Below, piece by piece: positions 61,305-64,000 of a DNA stretch of 64,000 bases. The stretch is taken from NCBI RefSeq assembly GCF_004331485.1, contig NZ_SJKD01000001.1, positions 186,001 through 250,000 of the forward strand, written 5' to 3'. Origin of the DNA: Kribbella capetownensis (GTDB lineage Bacteria; Actinomycetota; Actinomycetes; Propionibacteriales; Kribbellaceae). Made by a program: the position numbers and the translations under genes. How positions within the stretch are numbered: position 1 is the stretch's first letter; the number at the start of each line of letters is the position of its first letter. The notes beneath the pieces are model-generated. The model was given only the letters and a program-made list of their open reading frames with translations, made no database searches and had not been told where the DNA came from.

Positions 61305-61726
61305 CTCGCCACTCCCCATACCCGCCGGCGGCCTCCCCTGATCCTCACCCGCACCTCGGGCCGGACCGCCCATTGTGACCACCCACCCCCACCTCTGTCA
61401 CGACCCGATCCGGCCAACGACCACCTAGTGCCACCCCAAAACTACCCACCGCCATTCCGGACCCCAAAGTTCACCAAACTCCAGTGGTTCCCCACACCCC
61501 ACAACCCGACGCCTGCAGACAGCTGGTTCCCCCACGCGTGCAGGTGCATCCTCTGAAGACTGCGGACAGTGGACCGGCGGTGGCTGCGGCGACTGGGTGG
61601 GGTGGTTTGGTAACTCTGCGGGGGGTTCAGGCATCTAGGGGGTGAGGGGTCTAGCCGTCGGTGGCTGCGTGTCTGGGGCTGGGAGTCGTGGTGGTCGTGC
61701 GGCAGATCGGAGCGGAGGGGATTCCG
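61305..61726. other. 422-bp divergent intergenic interval
   Basis: No gene is supported. The plus strand is C-rich up to about 61560 and G-rich after that, the skew switching where the two divergent transcripts would begin. Runs of G at 61595-61650 could form a four-stranded structure. A direct repeat CGGTGGCTGCG occurs at about 61578 and 61659. I found no clear promoter or riboswitch. Confidence 0.6.
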
Positions 61727-62686
61727 ATGAAACTCAGGCGGGTAGTGGTAGTGGTTGCGGTCGCGGGGTTGGGGCTGGTGGGAGGACTGGGCGCGGGGCC
61801 GGCGGCGGGTGCGGAGGTGCAGGTCAAGCCGAAGGCGTCCAGCGCGGCGGGACCGACGGCGGTGAACGACGCGTGCCGGCAGAGTGTCGGTTGGTTCACG
61901 GCGACCGGGATGAACGGTCGGGCCGCGTTGTTCTCCACGCGGCCACCGACCATCGTGGCGTCCGAGCAGTCGTGGCAGGTGTTGCCGGTGAAGGCGAGCG
62001 CCAACTGGTACACGTCGCCCATCGATGGGAGCTTCTGGGAGTACGGGAACGTCATCAGCGGATCGGCCCTGTACTACGCCGAGATCTTCTGGGCGCATGC
62101 CGATCCGACCCAGCCCAGCATCGGCACGCGCCGGATCGGTGGTGGCTGGGATCGGTTCACCCAGATCCAGACCTCCAACTACCGCGACCAGCAGGGCGAG
62201 ACCCACAACCCCATGTTCGGCACCCTGTACGGCCTCCGCGACGACGGTGTTCTGTATCGCTGGGTCACGAAGGCCGGTCGTACGGCGCGCCCGGAGTCGT
62301 ACCCCGGGTTCTCGGCGGTCAAGGCGATGACACTGATCAGCACCACCGCGACGTACGACACCCTGCTGGCCACCCTCCGCGGCGGATCGCTCTACACGAT
62401 CCGGATCCCGGTCGCGTCGCCCATGAAACCGATCGTCAAAGCCGTCCGTACGTCCACCTGGCAAGGCTTCGAATCCCTCGTCGCCACCAGGTGCGGCACC
62501 CAGAGCACCCTGCTCACCGGCATCGACCGCGACACCGGCAGCGCCTACATGTACGCCGTCGGCCACGCCAACGGACTCTCGACTCCGATCCAGAGCCTCG
62601 GCAAGGTGCCGTACGCCTTCAGCAACCCGGTCAACCACACCTTCGGTGGCGCGAACGGTGTCGTGGACAACCTCTTCGGCGAGTAA
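61727..62686 (+). CDS. Secreted tachylectin-like propeller protein
   Basis: This is a 319-residue exported protein. The signal peptide MKLRRVVVVVAVAGLGLVGG ends near PAAGA. The mature part has units of the kind GTRRIGGGWDRFTQIQT and FGTLYGLRDDGVLYRWV, which resemble blades of tachylectin-2-like sugar-binding propellers common in actinobacterial secreted proteins. A cysteine pair (NDACRQSVGW, ATRCGTQS) may form a disulfide. ATG 61727 is preceded by GGAGGGG at 6 bases. It diverges from the diguanylate cyclase operon. Ligand unknown. Confidence 0.82.
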   Translation: MKLRRVVVVVAVAGLGLVGGLGAGPAAGAEVQVKPKASSAAGPTAVNDACRQSVGWFTATGMNGRAALFSTRPPTIVASEQSWQVLPVKASANWYTSPIDGSFWEYGNVISGSALYYAEIFWAHADPTQPSIGTRRIGGGWDRFTQIQTSNYRDQQGETHNPMFGTLYGLRDDGVLYRWVTKAGRTARPESYPGFSAVKAMTLISTTATYDTLLATLRGGSLYTIRIPVASPMKPIVKAVRTSTWQGFESLVATRCGTQSTLLTGIDRDTGSAYMYAVGHANGLSTPIQSLGKVPYAFSNPVNHTFGGANGVVDNLFGE

Positions 62687-62719
62687 GTTGCCTTGACCCT
62701 GGGGGCAACGTTCTAAGGT
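62687..62719 (+). promoter_or_regulatory. Dyad and promoter-like elements before the LLM-class oxidoreductase
   Basis: GTTGCC (62687-62692) and GGCAAC (62704-62709) form a dyad. TTGACC (62693-62698) and TAAGGT (62714-62719) resemble -35 and -10 boxes but with only 15 bp between. The layout recalls MerR-regulated promoters, where spacing is unusual and a dyad fills the spacer; alternatively the dyad is the terminator of the preceding gene. No MerR gene is adjacent. Confidence 0.35.
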
Positions 62720-62744
62720 GCTGCCCCACGGCGGAAGGAACGGG

Positions 62745-63620
62745 ATGAAGTTCGCGGTCAGCTACAGCACGACCATGTTCGGAGTGGATCCGGATCACTT
62801 GGCGGCGTTCGCGCAGCATGCGGAGGCGTGTGGATTCGAAGGGATCTACGTGCCGGAGCGGGTGGCGCTGACGACCGGTGACACGTTCGGCGGTACCGAA
62901 CTGCCGGTGACGCTGCCGTACGGCGCTCCGCTCGACCTGCTCACGTACGTCGCTGCGGCGACCGAGCGGATCCTGCTGGGAACCGGAGTGTTGCTGCTGC
63001 CGTACTACCACCCGGTGATGCTGGCGAAGCGGCTGGCGACGATCGACGTGCTCTCGAAGGGGCGGATGCGACTGCTCACCGTGGGCATCGGCGCTCTGCC
63101 GAGTGAGGCAGTGGCGGCCGGCGTGGATTTCAGCACCCGCGGTCGCCGCGCCGACGAGGCGATCGACGTACTGCGGCTGCTGTGGTCCGACGAGGCGGAC
63201 GGGGCCAGCTACTCCGGTGAGTTCTTCGAGTTCAAGAACGTCCACAGCTTTCCGAAACCCCTGTCCCGGCTGCCGATCCACGTCGGCGGGTCGAGCCGCG
63301 CCGCGGCCCGGCGGGCGGGACTGCGCGGTGACGGGTACTTCGCCGGCGGCGCGCTGATGGGCGACGAGCGCGCGGCCCAGTGGGACCTGGCTCAGACCAT
63401 GGCAGGCGACCGCACCCTCGACTACACACGCTGGGGTTCGATCGAGCTGACCCCTGCCTCGCTCGAGGCGTACGCCGCCCAGGGAGTCACCCGCCTGGTG
63501 GTCGGCACGTCGAGCCCGGACCCCTCCGAGCAACGCGACCAACTCTCCGCCTTCGCCGACCGCTTCGCCCTGAGCCCAAGCACCCCAAGCACCCCAAGCA
63601 CGCCGAGCCCCCCGAGCTGA
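62745..63620 (+). CDS. LLM-class F420-dependent oxidoreductase
   Basis: This 291-residue flavin-fold enzyme is of the luciferase-like class. It begins MKFAVSYSTTMFGVDPDHLA and contains FAQHAEACGFEGIYVPE, GTGVLLLPYYHPVMLAKRLATIDVLSKGRM and LPIHVGGSSRAAARRAGLRGDGYF, in line with the F420-dependent subgroup named after Mycobacterium enzymes. It should oxidise or reduce small molecules with coenzyme F420 or FMN. The ATG at 62745 follows GGAAGGAACGGG. The C-terminal tail is a repeated Ser-Thr-Pro unit and is probably disordered. Substrate unknown. Confidence 0.92.
   Translation: MKFAVSYSTTMFGVDPDHLAAFAQHAEACGFEGIYVPERVALTTGDTFGGTELPVTLPYGAPLDLLTYVAAATERILLGTGVLLLPYYHPVMLAKRLATIDVLSKGRMRLLTVGIGALPSEAVAAGVDFSTRGRRADEAIDVLRLLWSDEADGASYSGEFFEFKNVHSFPKPLSRLPIHVGGSSRAAARRAGLRGDGYFAGGALMGDERAAQWDLAQTMAGDRTLDYTRWGSIELTPASLEAYAAQGVTRLVVGTSSPDPSEQRDQLSAFADRFALSPSTPSTPSTPSPPS
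63573..63610. repeat. Nonamer tandem repeat at gene end
   Basis: Units of CACCCCAAG repeat three to four times and code the SPSTPSTPS tail of the LLM-class protein. Likely slippage-prone. Confidence 0.8.
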
Positions 63621-63624
63621 GAGC

Positions 63625-64000
63625 TCAGGCGACGCGCACGCCGTGCTCACAGAGGGCCGTCGTGCCTTCGTGCACGGCCGCGAGGGCAGCGGTGAGTCGA
63701 TCGGCCAACAGCGGCTTCACCCGCGCGCGTACGTCGGCCAGGGAGTAGAGCCCGACGGACAGAATCTCCCCGTCCGGGAACGTGAACGCGGCCAGGTCGG
63801 CCTCCGTCACGACACCGCCGTCGAAGACGAAGATCATGCCTTCGAGGCGGCCGTCGTACGCGTGCACGTGATCCACCAGCAGCAACCGCCCGATCGGCCG
63901 CTCCGCCCCGAGCTCCTCCTTCAGCTCGCGGGCCGCCGCCACCCACGGCGCCTCGTTGGCCTCGACCACACCCCCGGGCAGCTCCCAGTTCGGCTTGTAC
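63625..64000 (-). CDS. NUDIX hydrolase, N-terminus beyond window edge
   Basis: The open frame enters from the right edge and ends at 63625, giving about 124 codons. The Nudix box is complete: GGVVEANEAPWVAAARELKEELG matches G-x5-E-x7-R-E-U-x-E-E-x-G, seen here as GGVVEANE and RELKEELG. Before it, YKPNWELPGG is the usual beta-strand. After it comes LLLVDHVHAYDGRLEGMIFVFDGGV, typical of MutT-like sanitation enzymes. The start codon lies outside the window. It converges on the LLM-class gene with 4 bp between stop codons. Substrate unknown. Confidence 0.93.
   Translation of the reverse strand, partial: YKPNWELPGGVVEANEAPWVAAARELKEELGAERPIGRLLLVDHVHAYDGRLEGMIFVFDGGVVTEADLAAFTFPDGEILSVGLYSLADVRARVKPLLADRLTAALAAVHEGTTALCEHGVRVA

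Noticed and set aside
61320..61726. Riboswitch upstream of the secreted protein or the diguanylate cyclases
   Set aside because: I looked for cyclic di-AMP, cyclic di-GMP and cobalamin riboswitch core sequences and found no convincing match.

Overview
The window is high-GC actinobacterial chromosome. Codon use, frequent GTG/TTG starts, actinobacterial families (DUF3073 beside purM, an MFS-thymidylate kinase fusion, a Lys/Ala-tailed TopA, septum-formation paralogs) and the overall style fit the order Propionibacteriales. Kribbella is my best guess, from resemblance only. I see no rRNA, tRNA, CRISPR array, transposase or phage gene. The DNA looks like ordinary chromosome with metabolic and regulatory islands between conserved housekeeping blocks.

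Layout. 1-3.7 kb: a NarL/DesK-type two-component pair (regulator cut by the window edge) diverges from an ABC-2 exporter. 3.9-7 kb: a DUF3073 gene converges on the purF-purM operon. 7.05-8.26 kb: a 40-residue predicted secreted peptide diverges from a TrmB/LuxR-like regulator, with two matching palindromes between them. 8.3-12.5 kb: the three-gene proton-translocating transhydrogenase operon and an M20 dipeptidase. 12.6-17.4 kb: a secreted protein, a Ser/Thr kinase with an extracytoplasmic domain, and two tandem paralogous membrane-anchored propeller-like proteins. 17.4-26 kb: a phosphoesterase, then a LytS-type kinase and LytTR regulator separated by a formaldehyde-dehydrogenase-like gene with its own promoter. 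The regulator is followed by two sodium/solute symporters, each preceded by a small two-helix membrane protein; this looks like a carboxylate-sensing and uptake unit.

26-33.6 kb: a CYTH-CHAD protein, a methyltransferase with a coupled 47-residue membrane peptide, a divergent MocR regulator, a lipoprotein, an MFS transporter, an SCP2-like protein and a membrane-anchored protein. 33.6-41.3 kb is a conserved block, all on the minus strand: tmk (MFS fusion), holB, two DUF4190/septum-formation proteins, ricT (PSP1) and an exported TAP-like hydrolase. 41.3-56.1 kb interrupts the likely ancestral tmk-topA neighbourhood with an aminotransferase and its divergent MocR regulator, an unknown gene and a GH2 beta-galactosidase. 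Then come fur and topA, a Tat-exported hydrolase and a large secreted modular GH31 enzyme. 56.7-64 kb: a DUF7059-type methyltransferase converges on two tandem soluble diguanylate cyclases. A secreted tachylectin-like protein, an LLM-class oxidoreductase and a partial NUDIX hydrolase follow.

The most unusual signals are the peptide/regulator pair at 7.05-8.26 kb, the long perfect inverted repeats at 30.04-30.13, 41.30-41.32 and 44.62-44.67 kb, and a pseudoknot-like arrangement of complementary segments at 56.42-56.51 kb. Several genes (purF, ricT, tmk, the M20 dipeptidase, possibly lacZ) have a TANNNT box 6-8 bases before the start codon, which suggests leaderless transcripts. Functions were assigned by reading motifs; no database search was possible.
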